DNA from: Acidobacteriota bacterium
Lineage (GTDB): Bacteria > Acidobacteriota > Terriglobia > Bryobacterales > Bryobacteraceae
DNA: 11,096 nt
NCBI GenBank assembly: GCA_947505565.1
Contig: CANNLB010000022.1
Location: forward strand, 1 to 11,096
Direction: 5' to 3'
The notes under the pieces are model-generated. The model worked only from the letters and a program-made list of their open reading frames with translations, ran no database searches and was not told where the DNA came from. Shown piece by piece: positions 1-8,400 of this stretch (its first letter is position 1; each line of letters opens with the position of its first letter). Made by a program: the position numbers and the translations under genes.

Positions 1-87
1 CAGGCCGCGCAGGCTCGGCACCAACGGGCGAGGAACTCGCCCATCCTGCCGGGCCGAAGCGAGTCCGTTGTGCGCGGTTCCTTAGAA
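1..87. repeat. 92-bp palindromic repeat, copy 1 (cut by window edge)
   Basis: All 87 visible bases are identical to the corresponding part of the copies at 2634-2725 and 3472-3563, in the same orientation. About five bases of the left end lie outside the window. The inner hairpin (GGGCGAG, GAA loop, CTCGCCC) is complete, and the TGTGCGC outer arm and the TTAGAA right end are present. The right flank carries the same AG/CT dinucleotide boundary as the other copies (CTTCTAAGG on the - strand). No open frame with a plausible start could be followed across this copy from the right side, so it may be intergenic, upstream of the alkaline phosphatase gene. What lies on its left is not visible. Confidence 0.9.
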
Positions 88-154
88 GGGAGCGCCCGAC
101 CAGATCCGAGGCTAATCAAGAATTCACACTCGCGTTCTAGACTTGGGTTTACTG

Positions 155-2131
155 ATGCTGCGACTTCTTCTGTTTTTCGTTCCAGGGGTTCTGCTTGGCC
201 AGACGCTCACTTGGGTAATACCCGAGAGAACGCGCCTGCTTGCCGGGCAGCGTGTCGACCTGATTTTGGAGGCCCGTGGATTCCCGCTAGCCGCGCCGCT
301 TCGTATCACGGTGAACGGTGAAGTTTGGACAAGTCGCTTCTCGGCTCCTGAGCCAGTCGATCTGGATTGCGATGGTGTCGCCGATTGGCGAGTCCGGCTC
401 AATCTCACGAGCTTCTCAGGCAGCACTCTTTTGCGTGCCGAATCCGGCGCCGCGGTCACTGAACGGAAAATAGAAGTGATTCCGCTTCCCGCTGATTCCA
501 AGCAGAAGAACATCATTTTGTTTGTAGGAGACGGAACCGGCTGGGCATACCGCGATGCAGCAAGGATTGTCGCGAAGAGCGTCCCGGGGCCTGACGGCAA
601 GCCCGGACTCGCCGAAGGCTTCTATCGGCAACTGCAGAATCTTGATCAGATGCCGGTGACGGGATCGGTGCTGACGCACTCGTTGCGATCATTGGTTCCG
701 GACTCGTCCTCAACAGCATCAGCCTGGTCCACCGGCAACAAGACAGTGGACGGCGCGAGTGGCGTTTGGCCGGATGGCACGGACTGTCACTTGGCCGCGA
801 ATTTCGGGCCGGAGGGCATGCCCTGGGCCGCGGACAATCCGCGCATCGAGACGCTGTGGGAGTTGCTCAAGCGGACGCGCGGCTATCGCACCGGAGTGGT
901 GACGACGGCTTATGTCGCTGATGCGACCTCCGCAGGCGAAGGATCACACACGATCAACCGAGCGCTTTCTTTCGAGATCGCGCGCCAATACTTTGAGAAT
1001 CCACTTCTCGAAGGCAAGCCCTCCTACGATGTTCTGATGGGCGGCGGGCTCGAGGACTTCGAGTCCGGGATTCGCCAGGACCGCCGGGATCTGCTCAGCG
1101 AGTTTCGAGCGCGGGGCTATCGAGTCGCCACCACGGCCAAAGAACTGCGTGCCATTCCCGCCAACCAACCGAAGATCCTGGGTCTATTTCGAAAACCCAA
1201 TAAAGTGGCAACGGGTCCGCTGGGCCTGAACGCAACCGCCAACGGCAACATGGATGTCGCCTACGACCGCTTGGGACTGATTCGACCGGGCAGCGAGCCT
1301 TTACCGGAAATGGGGAGTTGGACCGACCAACCTTTTCTCCCGGAGATGACCCGCCGCGCCATTGAGGCATTGAGTAGTCCGGACCGCAAGACCCCCTTTG
1401 TTCTGCTGGTCGAAGGTGCTTCGATCGACAAACAGTCGCATCGCAACCATGCGGCTGGCACCATTTGGGATGCGATTGAGTTTGATCAGGCGGTTGGCGT
1501 CGCGCGCGAGTGGATCTCGAAACGGCCCGACACGCTGCTGCTTGCTACCGCCGACCACGATCAAACCATGTCCATTTTAGGAGTCGCGGACATCGGGGAT
1601 GCCGACTTGCAGAGCCGCGAACCCATTTACGAGATGGTTGTGGAAAGCCCGATTGGCCGCCAACGCGCTCGAGTGCATGCCGATATCGTCACCAATGTTC
1701 GCGGCCCATACAATTGGTCTGCCCGCGAGGACCCCAATTCCAGCGGCGTTCCCGGCCCCCCGCGCAAGAAGGAACAGGCCCGCGCCCTGCGAGGTGGCTT
1801 TCCAGATTATCAGGATGCCAACGGCGATGGATATCCGGAAAACCAGGAAGCCGATGGCAAAGGGCGATTGCGAATAGCGGTCGGATTTCGCACGGGGGAA
1901 CACGCTGGCTCTAATGTGCCGGTATCCGCGGAGGGGGCCGGAGCCTGGCTCTTTACGGGTGTGATGGATCAGACTGATCTAATGTTTAAGATGGCGGCGG
2001 CGTTGGGCGATACGCGGGTGGAGGATGAGTTGCTGCGGCGGATCCAGGCGAACCGCCGCAATCCAGTGACTCCGGGAAAGGCTGCTAACGGAACGCCGGT
2101 TCGTACACAGAATCGATTTGGAACTCGGTGA
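155..2131 (+). CDS. phoA: Secreted PhoA-family alkaline phosphatase with N-terminal Ig-like extension
   Basis: This is a 658-residue phosphomonoesterase of the alkaline phosphatase family (PF00245), which hydrolyses phosphate esters outside the cytoplasm using bound Zn and Mg. The ATG at 155 is preferred over an upstream TTG at 143 because it begins directly with a Sec signal peptide (MLRLLLFFVPGVLLG, then Q). Residues about 20-115 form a beta-rich, probably Ig-like extension with an Asp-rich D69-x-D71-x-D73-G loop. The catalytic domain has metal ligand D126 (VGDGTG), nucleophile S184 (PDSSSTASAW), an ADATSAG segment with Asp where many homologues have His, VEGASIDKQSH, TADHD, and EHAG followed by DQTDL. 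An EF-hand-like loop (D554 to E565, DANGDGYPENQE) lies in an insertion before the last motif. At about 660 residues it is longer than the roughly 450-residue E. coli enzyme. Its 3' end overlaps the convergent GDPD gene by 47 bp. No clear ribosome-binding site was seen. Confidence 0.93.
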   Translation: MLRLLLFFVPGVLLGQTLTWVIPERTRLLAGQRVDLILEARGFPLAAPLRITVNGEVWTSRFSAPEPVDLDCDGVADWRVRLNLTSFSGSTLLRAESGAAVTERKIEVIPLPADSKQKNIILFVGDGTGWAYRDAARIVAKSVPGPDGKPGLAEGFYRQLQNLDQMPVTGSVLTHSLRSLVPDSSSTASAWSTGNKTVDGASGVWPDGTDCHLAANFGPEGMPWAADNPRIETLWELLKRTRGYRTGVVTTAYVADATSAGEGSHTINRALSFEIARQYFENPLLEGKPSYDVLMGGGLEDFESGIRQDRRDLLSEFRARGYRVATTAKELRAIPANQPKILGLFRKPNKVATGPLGLNATANGNMDVAYDRLGLIRPGSEPLPEMGSWTDQPFLPEMTRRAIEALSSPDRKTPFVLLVEGASIDKQSHRNHAAGTIWDAIEFDQAVGVAREWISKRPDTLLLATADHDQTMSILGVADIGDADLQSREPIYEMVVESPIGRQRARVHADIVTNVRGPYNWSAREDPNSSGVPGPPRKKEQARALRGGFPDYQDANGDGYPENQEADGKGRLRIAVGFRTGEHAGSNVPVSAEGAGAWLFTGVMDQTDLMFKMAAALGDTRVEDELLRRIQANRRNPVTPGKAANGTPVRTQNRFGTR

Positions 2132-2633
2132 CGCCCAGCTTCTTCATCCGGCGCACGTCATCGCTGCCGATGCGAATAGATTCCGCCATATCACTACCGT
2201 AGTGAAAGGTGTTGATGCTGGGAACGACGGCGACCTGATGGCTTTGTGCGAACTTCACCATTGTTGGCGTGAGCGTCTTGCCCCATTCGAAAAGAAAGTA
2301 CAGCTTGGAGACATCCTCCCCTTTTAGCACGGCCTCCTTCAATTGCTTGGTGTTGACGGCTACCCGGGCCTTACCGCGAAAGTGTTTCCAGGCGGACTCC
2401 AGGCCGATGAAGTACGTGGACTCCAGCATTCCGGCCGCGCGCAGTTCCTTCTCGATCTCATCATAGAAGGCCTCACCATGCTCTGGTTCCTTGATGTCGA
2501 GCATCAAGCCTAAGCGTCCGCGACACGCCCGCACGAGTTCATGGAAAGTCATCGGCGCGGTGTTGCCGGGGTTGGCGCGGAGCAGGAGCACTTCGGCCAG
2601 CGTCATGTCGACGGCCTGGCGGGAATCTTTATA
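2085..2633 (-). pseudogene. GDPD gene, C-terminal part downstream of the 92-bp repeat
   Basis: This is the remaining 182 codons of the glycerophosphodiester phosphodiesterase begun at 2953, starting at TYR-LYS-ASP (YKDSRQAVDMTLAEV) and ending at VYEPAFR-TAG. It contains MTLAEVLLL, which follows the active-site half in GDPD enzymes, then LGLMLDIKEPEH with the conserved DIKE-type motif and the rest of the TIM barrel. There is no start codon or Shine-Dalgarno sequence at its beginning. It is linked to the upstream half only by deleting 92 bp (2634-2725), or by reading the repeat in the -1 frame, which is open throughout. The stretch has no additional frameshift or stop, so any loss of function is recent or the gene is still expressed in some way. 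Its last 47 bp lie inside the alkaline phosphatase gene on the other strand. Confidence 0.85.
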
Positions 2634-2725
2634 GCGCACAGGCCGCGCAGGCTCGGCACCAACGGGCGAGGAACTCGCCCATCCTGCCGGGCCGAAGCGA
2701 GTCCGTTGTGCGCGGTTCCTTAGAA
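2634..2725. repeat. 92-bp palindromic repeat, copy 2, inserted in the GDPD gene
   Basis: The copy is identical to copies 1 and 3. It folds as nested stems: GCGCACA (2634-2640) with TGTGCGC (2707-2713); GCTCGGC (2651-2657) with GCCGAAGC (2691-2698, one bulged A); and a perfect inner hairpin GGGCGAG (2664-2670), loop GAA, CTCGCCC (2674-2680). About 12 bases (GGTTCCTTAGAA) extend past the outer stem on the right. An AG dinucleotide (CT on the gene strand) occurs at both boundaries, so the exact ends are ambiguous by two bases and could represent a 2-bp target duplication around a 90-bp element. There is no longer target duplication. In the gene-sense direction it supplies an immediate in-frame stop (TTC-TAA). 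Its length is not a multiple of three. Confidence 0.92.
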
Positions 2726-2953
2726 GAAGCGCATGAAGTCGGGGTCGTGCTGGGTGATGATCTTTCCATCGCGAGTCTCGCGAATGTCGGACTCGATCAT
2801 CCAGTAGCCGTGCTTGACCGCGGCTTCGAGCGATGCCGGACTGTTTTCGGAATACCTCCCGTCTACAACGCCACCGCGATGCGCGATCCACTTCTGATGC
2901 GGGTCCTGGGCGGCTAGCGCCGCCGTGGCAAGGGCAAATAGTGCAAGTTTCAT
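2720..2953 (-). CDS. Glycerophosphodiester phosphodiesterase, N-terminal part, interrupted
   Basis: This is the first part of a secreted glycerophosphodiester phosphodiesterase, which cleaves glycerophosphodiesters to glycerol-3-phosphate and an alcohol. A Sec signal peptide (MKLALFALATAALAAQ) precedes the catalytic motifs: H25-R26 (IAHRGG), E54 and D56 (IESDIRETRDG) and H69 (HDP). The reading frame then runs into the repeat: residue F76, one extra Phe coded by the repeat, and TAA at 2722-2720. Removing 2634-2725 joins F76 to the YKDSRQ segment and gives a 258-residue protein, normal for the family. The start ATG overlaps the stop of the upstream phosphoesterase gene (ATGA), with no Shine-Dalgarno sequence, so expression probably depends on translational coupling. 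As written, the product is a 77-residue stub with half an active site and no barrel. Confidence 0.85.
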   Translation of the reverse strand: MKLALFALATAALAAQDPHQKWIAHRGGVVDGRYSENSPASLEAAVKHGYWMIESDIRETRDGKIITQHDPDFMRFF

Positions 2954-3471
2954 AGTCGGGGAGGAGAAGCGACGAACCGGCTGCGGACGGGCGCGGGCGC
3001 CGGGCGTCCTTGAATGGCCAGATAGAGTATGTCGTTAAGTTCGGCGTCGTCGATGCGGTCCGATCCGTCGAAGTCCAGCGCGGCGGATCGGCTCGCGGTA
3101 GTGGATACTTCGGGGTTCTTGTCGGTAAGCGAGACACGCGCCGACAGACGCTTGTAGGGGCGAAGATCGGGTTTATTCTGAAAGACTGACTCCATCGGCG
3201 GCGCGGCAGCGTCGAAGTGGGTCATCGGAGGCAGGCTCAGAATCACCTCGATCGTTTTGAGCATCGAGATACTGCTGTAGTGAGTCGAATCCACCACACC
3301 CCGCTTGGTGTATGCCGAGATCACGTAGGCGGGAGACCGATGGGAATCGACGTGATCTGGCCCTGTCTGCGCGTCGTCTTCCAGCACGAAGAGCGCGGTG
3401 TCTCTCCAGAACCTGCTCGTCGACAACGCCTCAACCAACATTCCGAGAGCTTGATCGTTATCGGCTACGCA
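2950..3471 (-). pseudogene. Beta-propeller/phosphoesterase gene, C-terminal part downstream of the repeat
   Basis: These are the final 173 codons of the phosphoesterase that starts at 5405, beginning CVADNDQALG and ending FVASPPRL-TGA. They carry the second half of the catalytic domain, with FVLEDDAQTGPDHVDSHRS holding the expected metal-binding Glu, Asp and His residues, then AYTKRGVVDSTHYS and a C-terminal helix region (LNDILYLAIQG, PAPAPVRSRF) typical of this family. No start codon lies at its 5' end. It is joined to the N-terminal part by removing 92 bp (3472-3563), or through the -1 frame of the repeat. No other lesion is visible. The stop codon shares bases with the start of the GDPD gene (ATGA). 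Confidence 0.85.
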
Positions 3472-3563
3472 GCGCACAGGCCGCGCAGGCTCGGCACCAA
3501 CGGGCGAGGAACTCGCCCATCCTGCCGGGCCGAAGCGAGTCCGTTGTGCGCGGTTCCTTAGAA
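3472..3563. repeat. 92-bp palindromic repeat, copy 3, inserted in the phosphoesterase gene
   Basis: The copy is identical over its full length to copy 2 (838 bp away) and in the same orientation. The same nested stems are present: GCGCACA (3472-3478) against TGTGCGC, and the inner GGGCGAG-GAA-CTCGCCC hairpin. The flanking bases otherwise differ from copy 2, which fixes the repeat boundary to within two bases (an AG at both sides). In gene sense it enters after codons CAA-TCC and reads TTC-TAA, the same phase as in copy 2. Excising 92 bp restores TPQS-CVADNDQALG, a contiguous match to what I know of this family's conserved VADND region. Confidence 0.92.
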
Positions 3564-5405
3564 GGATTGCGGCGTGCATGCCCCGGGCTTGGTTCCTTCC
3601 GTGTGGTCGTTGCCGATTGTGATGAGTGTCAGGTCGGGCATGCCGCCGTCGCGTTCCCACTTGCGGAGGTCATCGATCACCACCTGCATCCGGATCTGGT
3701 CGGAAAAGGCCCGATCATGCTGGCGGAAGTTCATGGCGGTGTGGGGAGCGAGCACGGGATCGGTCACGCTCGCGATCTGAATACCGGTTGGCGGCGGCTC
3801 CGGTAGATTTACCGCGGAGAATCCATAGTTGCGGATCGTCTTGCCGGCGCGCAACGCGGCATCCCAAATGTGGCCGCCGGGCGCGGTGCGGATCCCTTCC
3901 TTGGTGGGCTCCGCCTTACCGCGCGGACCGCGGCGCGCGTATGACATCGGCATGGTCTTCTGTGTTGTGTCGGGCGCAATAGCGGAGGTGGTCCAGTAGT
4001 ATCCATCGGCGCTAACGTCGGCGTTGACATAGAAGTTGTCGAGCAGTGCAAACTCCCGCGCCAGTTGATGATGGTTCGGAGTAACCGCTTCCCCAAAAAG
4101 CACCAGCGACTTGTCGCCGTTTCCGATTGGCAGATCCCCCAGCACTTGATCGTAGGTGCGATTCTCTTTCATCAGCAGGATCACATGCTGAATCGGCGCG
4201 GGCAACGGCTTCCGTTGCAGTACCGCGTCACGATAGGGCGTGAGCGAAAGCACGCGCTCCCGGTGGGCCTTGAGCGCTGCCGCATCCCATGGGGCAACGA
4301 ACTGCACCGTGCCGTTCTGGATCCTAAGAACGTACTCAACCGTGGTGGGATCTGCGGGCGTGGCCGAGGGTTGAGGCCCGCGGGGATTCGGTTTCGAACC
4401 GCCGCCGCGTCCATTGAGGATCGCCAATTGTCCGTTCGCAACCCAAGCTGCGGCCGTGGGATACCAACCTGCCGGAATGTATCCGGTTAGGCGAACCGGG
4501 GCTCGCGAAACGTCGATCAGCGCCACGGTATTGGCGTCCGAACAGACGGTCGCCAGTGTCTTGCCATCGGGCGACAGCGACAGCGCACTGGGGGTCATGC
4601 CAACTGGTTGCTTCGCCGTGAATGCGAGGTTAACGGTCTCGCTTGGTTTCCAGGAGTTCTGCCGCTTCTCGTAGAATTCGACGTGATTTGTATTTGCCGT
4701 GGCCACGGCGAGTCGCGGACCTACCCAAGCCAGTTCGGTAGGATGCGGCCCCGTTGGAACCGTCATCGAAGCCTCACCGGTGCTGATGCGATAGCTGGCC
4801 ATGCCAGCACCGGTCCAGTGGGAAACCCACACCTGATCTGCATCTTTGGCGTCCGCCAGCAGCGCATACGGCCCGGAACCTGTGGTGATGCTGCGATCTA
4901 CCCCGCCATCGTGCAGACGGACGACGTGAACTCGATTCCGTGGCAGATCCGCCACGAGCAACTTCTCCCCGACCAGCAACAGATCGCCCAGCAAGTGCGA
5001 CTGACCCGCTTCGGCGGCGATTGAGGTGAGATCGATTTCTCCGGCGGCGGTCAGCCTTCCGGCGGCGTCGACCGCGAAGCGCGCGATGCGCATCAACGGG
5101 CCGAGGGATGCATAGAGAGTGCGGCCATCGGCGGCGAGGGCGAGTCCGCGCCAGGCATTGGCAAGCGGAAGGCGCTGCCGTTCCGTATGCCCAACCGTAT
5201 CCAGCACTGAGATCGAAGGCGGTTGAAAGCCGCCATTCAGTACAAACAGGGTTTTGCCGTCCGAGGTGGCCACTCGCGACATCGGCATTGTTCCGACGGG
5301 AATCGAAACGCCCGCTGGCTGAATGCGCCACCCAGTGTTCAGCAGTGTGGTTCCGCCGGGTTCGGGTCCTACGACTTGGGCCAACAGCAGAAGCGGGAGC
5401 AACAT
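3558..5405 (-). CDS. Beta-propeller and phosphoesterase protein, N-terminal part, interrupted
   Basis: This is a 615-residue ORF starting one base after the receptor stop codon (TAA-A-ATG). A short hydrophobic leader (MLLPLLLLAQ) suggests export. Residues about 25-340 form a YVTN/YncE-like beta-propeller, with repeats such as ATSDGKTLFVLNGG, LAADGRTLYAS and LSPDGKTLATV. Residues about 400-615 begin an alkaline-phosphatase-superfamily phosphoesterase domain (PF04185 type), with VILLMKENRTYDQVLGDL (E414 a likely metal ligand) and IGNDHTEGT (D600, H601). The frame ends at F-TAA inside the 92-bp repeat, before the EDDAQ and GPDHVDSHR ligand motifs that lie downstream. As written, the product would have an intact propeller but an incomplete active site. 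Removing the repeat yields 787 residues. The substrate cannot be told from sequence, and the phosphatase assignment is from family resemblance. Confidence 0.85.
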   Translation of the reverse strand: MLLPLLLLAQVVGPEPGGTTLLNTGWRIQPAGVSIPVGTMPMSRVATSDGKTLFVLNGGFQPPSISVLDTVGHTERQRLPLANAWRGLALAADGRTLYASLGPLMRIARFAVDAAGRLTAAGEIDLTSIAAEAGQSHLLGDLLLVGEKLLVADLPRNRVHVVRLHDGGVDRSITTGSGPYALLADAKDADQVWVSHWTGAGMASYRISTGEASMTVPTGPHPTELAWVGPRLAVATANTNHVEFYEKRQNSWKPSETVNLAFTAKQPVGMTPSALSLSPDGKTLATVCSDANTVALIDVSRAPVRLTGYIPAGWYPTAAAWVANGQLAILNGRGGGSKPNPRGPQPSATPADPTTVEYVLRIQNGTVQFVAPWDAAALKAHRERVLSLTPYRDAVLQRKPLPAPIQHVILLMKENRTYDQVLGDLPIGNGDKSLVLFGEAVTPNHHQLAREFALLDNFYVNADVSADGYYWTTSAIAPDTTQKTMPMSYARRGPRGKAEPTKEGIRTAPGGHIWDAALRAGKTIRNYGFSAVNLPEPPPTGIQIASVTDPVLAPHTAMNFRQHDRAFSDQIRMQVVIDDLRKWERDGGMPDLTLITIGNDHTEGTKPGACTPQSF

Positions 5406-5406
5406 T

Positions 5407-8400
5407 TTAGAAGTACACCTTTAATCCAAGTTGAATGCTGCGGCCAGGTAGAGCGGAGGTGATGACGCCGAACGTTCCGCTGGACGCATTGGTGTTCGGC
5501 TGATCATAATTGACCTGATTGAAGGCGTTAAAGAATTCCGACCGGAACTGCAGCCGAAAGCGCTCCGAGAGTTGAAAACTCTTGGCGACGGTGAAATCCC
5601 AATTGCGCAGACCGGGGCCATAGACCGTACCGCGGCCAGCCGTGCCGTAAGACGTCACCGCGGGCCGATACGCCCCGGTATTGAACCAACGGAAGTTGGT
5701 TGGATTGTCAACGGTGATGGCTTGCCCGGGGACCACGTCCGCGCGCTGCCCACGCTCCGCGGCTCCCAGTTGGCAGTTGGTTCCGCATTCAGCGCTGGAA
5801 ACGGTGTTGACAAGCCCAGTACGAGCCGTCCAAATGCCACTCACCTCCCATCCGCCGAAGACGCCATCCGCCATGCGATTCATATTCGAAGCCATCCGGC
5901 GGCCGCGGCCAAAGGGCAGTTCATAGACCCAATTGGTAACGGAATTGAACTTGACGTTCATGAGATCGGGACCCCATTCATTGGCGAAATTGTAGGCGTC
6001 CTGCGTGGATGCGCCGCCATCGCCCCAGTTGGGAGCGTTGGTCAAAACCCGGCCCCAGGTGAAGGAATTGAGGAAGCTGAAGCCGCTGCTCCAGCGCTTT
6101 TCGATCCGCGTCTGAAAGCTTTGGTAGGACGTCGAGCCGCCGGAATCCATGTATTGGATATCGTTAAAGGCGGGATAGGGTCGGCGATCCGCGAGCGGGG
6201 CCGGGCCCGGAACGCGGGCTTGGTTGGCGTTGTAGAAGCGGGACAGTTGCAGGCCGCGGTTTCCAACATAGCCAGCTTCCAGCAGTAGCCCCTTGGCGAG
6301 TTGATACTGCATCGTAAAGTTCCACTGGTGTACCAGCGGATTCGATGTGGTCGGATCGTTACCACGCAATATTTGGTCGCGAGGCGTCGCGGTGGCAAGA
6401 AAGTTGGCCGGGGGGCCGCTACGCAACGTAATCAACTGCGCAGCGGGAGTGGCGCGGTTTTGGGTGCGGGCAAGATCCACGACAAAAGGCGCGTTCATGC
6501 CAAGCAAGCCTTCGCGGCCCTGGCGGTTGGTGAAGTTGTAAAAGGTGCCGTAGCCCGTGCGAATCACCAGACGCGGCATCGCCGTCCACGCCAAGCCGAT
6601 GCGGGGGGACCAATCATTGCGGTCGGGTTTGATGAGCGCGCGAGAGAAGGTGTCGCCGTCCTTGGCGAAGACGCGGGTTCCGTCGCCAAGATTGAAGTTC
6701 GCCAACCGGTTGAACTTTTCGACAATTGGACGACCATATTCATACCGGACTCCCAGGTTGAGAGTGAGTCTCGAAGATAGTCGGTAGTCATCCTGAAAAA
6801 AGAAGAAGTTCAAGTCCTTGCGGTTATAGATCACCGAATAGGAGGTCTGCGAATGTGTGGCCGGCATGCCCAGCAGAAAGTCGCCCCAGGGGTTGTTGGA
6901 GAAGATATTCTGCGAGAACCGAAAGGTTCCGATGAGGGCCGAAAGATCCATGACGGCGGTCTGGATGTATTGCTTCTCAGCCCCGAACCGCAACGAATGC
7001 TTGGCGCGTTGCAGGTTCCATGTGTTGTTCAGCACATAAACGTTAGGAATCTGGAACTGCGGGGTGGAGGTGTGGCGGCCGAAAGCGTCCATGCCATCGA
7101 ACAGAAACTTGGGCCAGCCGCCGTTGATCGCGGCGGCATTTGGCAGGTTTGGAATGCCCGTCAGTTCGCTGGCGCCGGCGGAGCCCGCGTTGGGCGGCCG
7201 AACCGCCGCGTTCAGGCGCGTAAAGCCCATCCGGAATTCTGAGAGCGTGGTCGGATTCACCGTCCAGTTGGGGCTCAGCACCGCATGATGCGCCTTCGTG
7301 GCTGTTGTTCCGAAGCCATCGTTGTTCGACGTCTCGACGAAACCACCGACCGGACCGGGGCGAAAGATTTCCAGATCAGAGTAGGAGTAGCGGGCGAAGA
7401 GTCGCAGCTTGTCGCTGAAGTAGTGGTCGTCCCGGGCGTCGAACTTATCGGTACGGTTGCTGTTGGTGACGGTGTTGAGAAAGAGTCCGGGAATTGGCAG
7501 CGTCGCGATGGTGCTGGGCACGGGAAAGCTCTTGTCCGCAAGAATCCGCACCGCGACGGGATCGAAGCGGCTGGCTGGAATCAGGCCATTGGGGAAAGGC
7601 GTGTTCGTCGTCGGGTCAACAGGTACGATGCGCAGCGCGCCCGTGATCGGCACGTTGTTGAAATCGCCGCGCTGCAGTTGAACGGTGGGAACGGTACGGG
7701 TGTACGTCGTGCCTTGACGCTCGCGCTCGCCTTCGAAGTTGACGAAGAAAAAGGTCTTGTCTTTGCGGATAGGTCCGCCGAGGTTGGCGCCGAACTGGTT
7801 GAAACGCAACTTCGGCTTTTTGCCGTCCACGGTTGGAGTCCAACCTTTGGCGTCGAGTTTATCGTTGCGAAAAAATTCCCATAGGGTTCCCCGGAAACCA
7901 TTGGTGCCACTCTTAATGGTGACGTTTACAACGCCGCCGGCGCTGCGCCCGTATTCAGCAGAATAGCTGTTCGTCTGCACCTTGAACTCAGCCACGGCGT
8001 CGACCGAAGGGCGAACCACGTCCACCCGCTCCCCGCGGAAGCTGGTGGCGTTGGAGTTGTTGTCCACCCCGTCGAGCATATAGTTGTTCTGCAGCGAACG
8101 GTTGCCGTTAACGTTTATCGCCCCGCCAATGCGCTGGCGGGGATTCACGGCCGTGCCGGGTGCCAACAGGACAAGCTGCGTGTAGTCGCGCTTGTTCAGC
8201 GGCAACTCGCGGATCTCATTCAGTCCGACCACTTGTCCGCGCGAACTGGTGTCGGTTTCAAGAAGAGGGGTAGCGTCGGCAAGAACGGTAACCTGCTCGT
8301 TGATCGACCCAGGTTGCAGCGAGATATCGATGCGCAGGCGGTCGCCCACCCGCAAGGCCGGGATCGAGGTCTCGGCCGCTTTGAATCCCGCCTGCTCGAC

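Noticed and set aside
143..154. TTG start of the alkaline phosphatase four codons upstream
   Set aside because: No Shine-Dalgarno sequence precedes it, and the ATG at 155 gives a cleaner signal peptide.
2641..2725. Intrinsic terminator function of the repeat
   Set aside because: The hairpins are strong but no T run follows on either strand, so a Rho-independent terminator is not supported.
2634..3563. Group I or group II intron, or intein, at the interruptions
   Set aside because: 92 bp is far too short for a self-splicing intron, no domain V-like or group I core structure was seen, and the frame contains a stop, excluding an intein.
2634..3563. Translational bypassing as in T4 gene 60
   Set aside because: A stop right after the take-off position and a strong hairpin are reminiscent, but the codon before the gap (TTC) is not matched by the same triplet just before the landing position in either gene; only a CT dinucleotide is shared. 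Kept only as a remote possibility.
2634..3563. Rickettsia-type in-frame palindromic insertion coding for extra residues
   Set aside because: The element length is not a multiple of three and the host frame meets TAA at once, so it cannot be translated without a frameshift.
1..3564. CRISPR array made of the three repeat copies
   Set aside because: Copies are about 2.6 and 0.84 kb apart, too long for CRISPR repeats at 92 bp, and two are inside protein genes with no spacers or cas genes.
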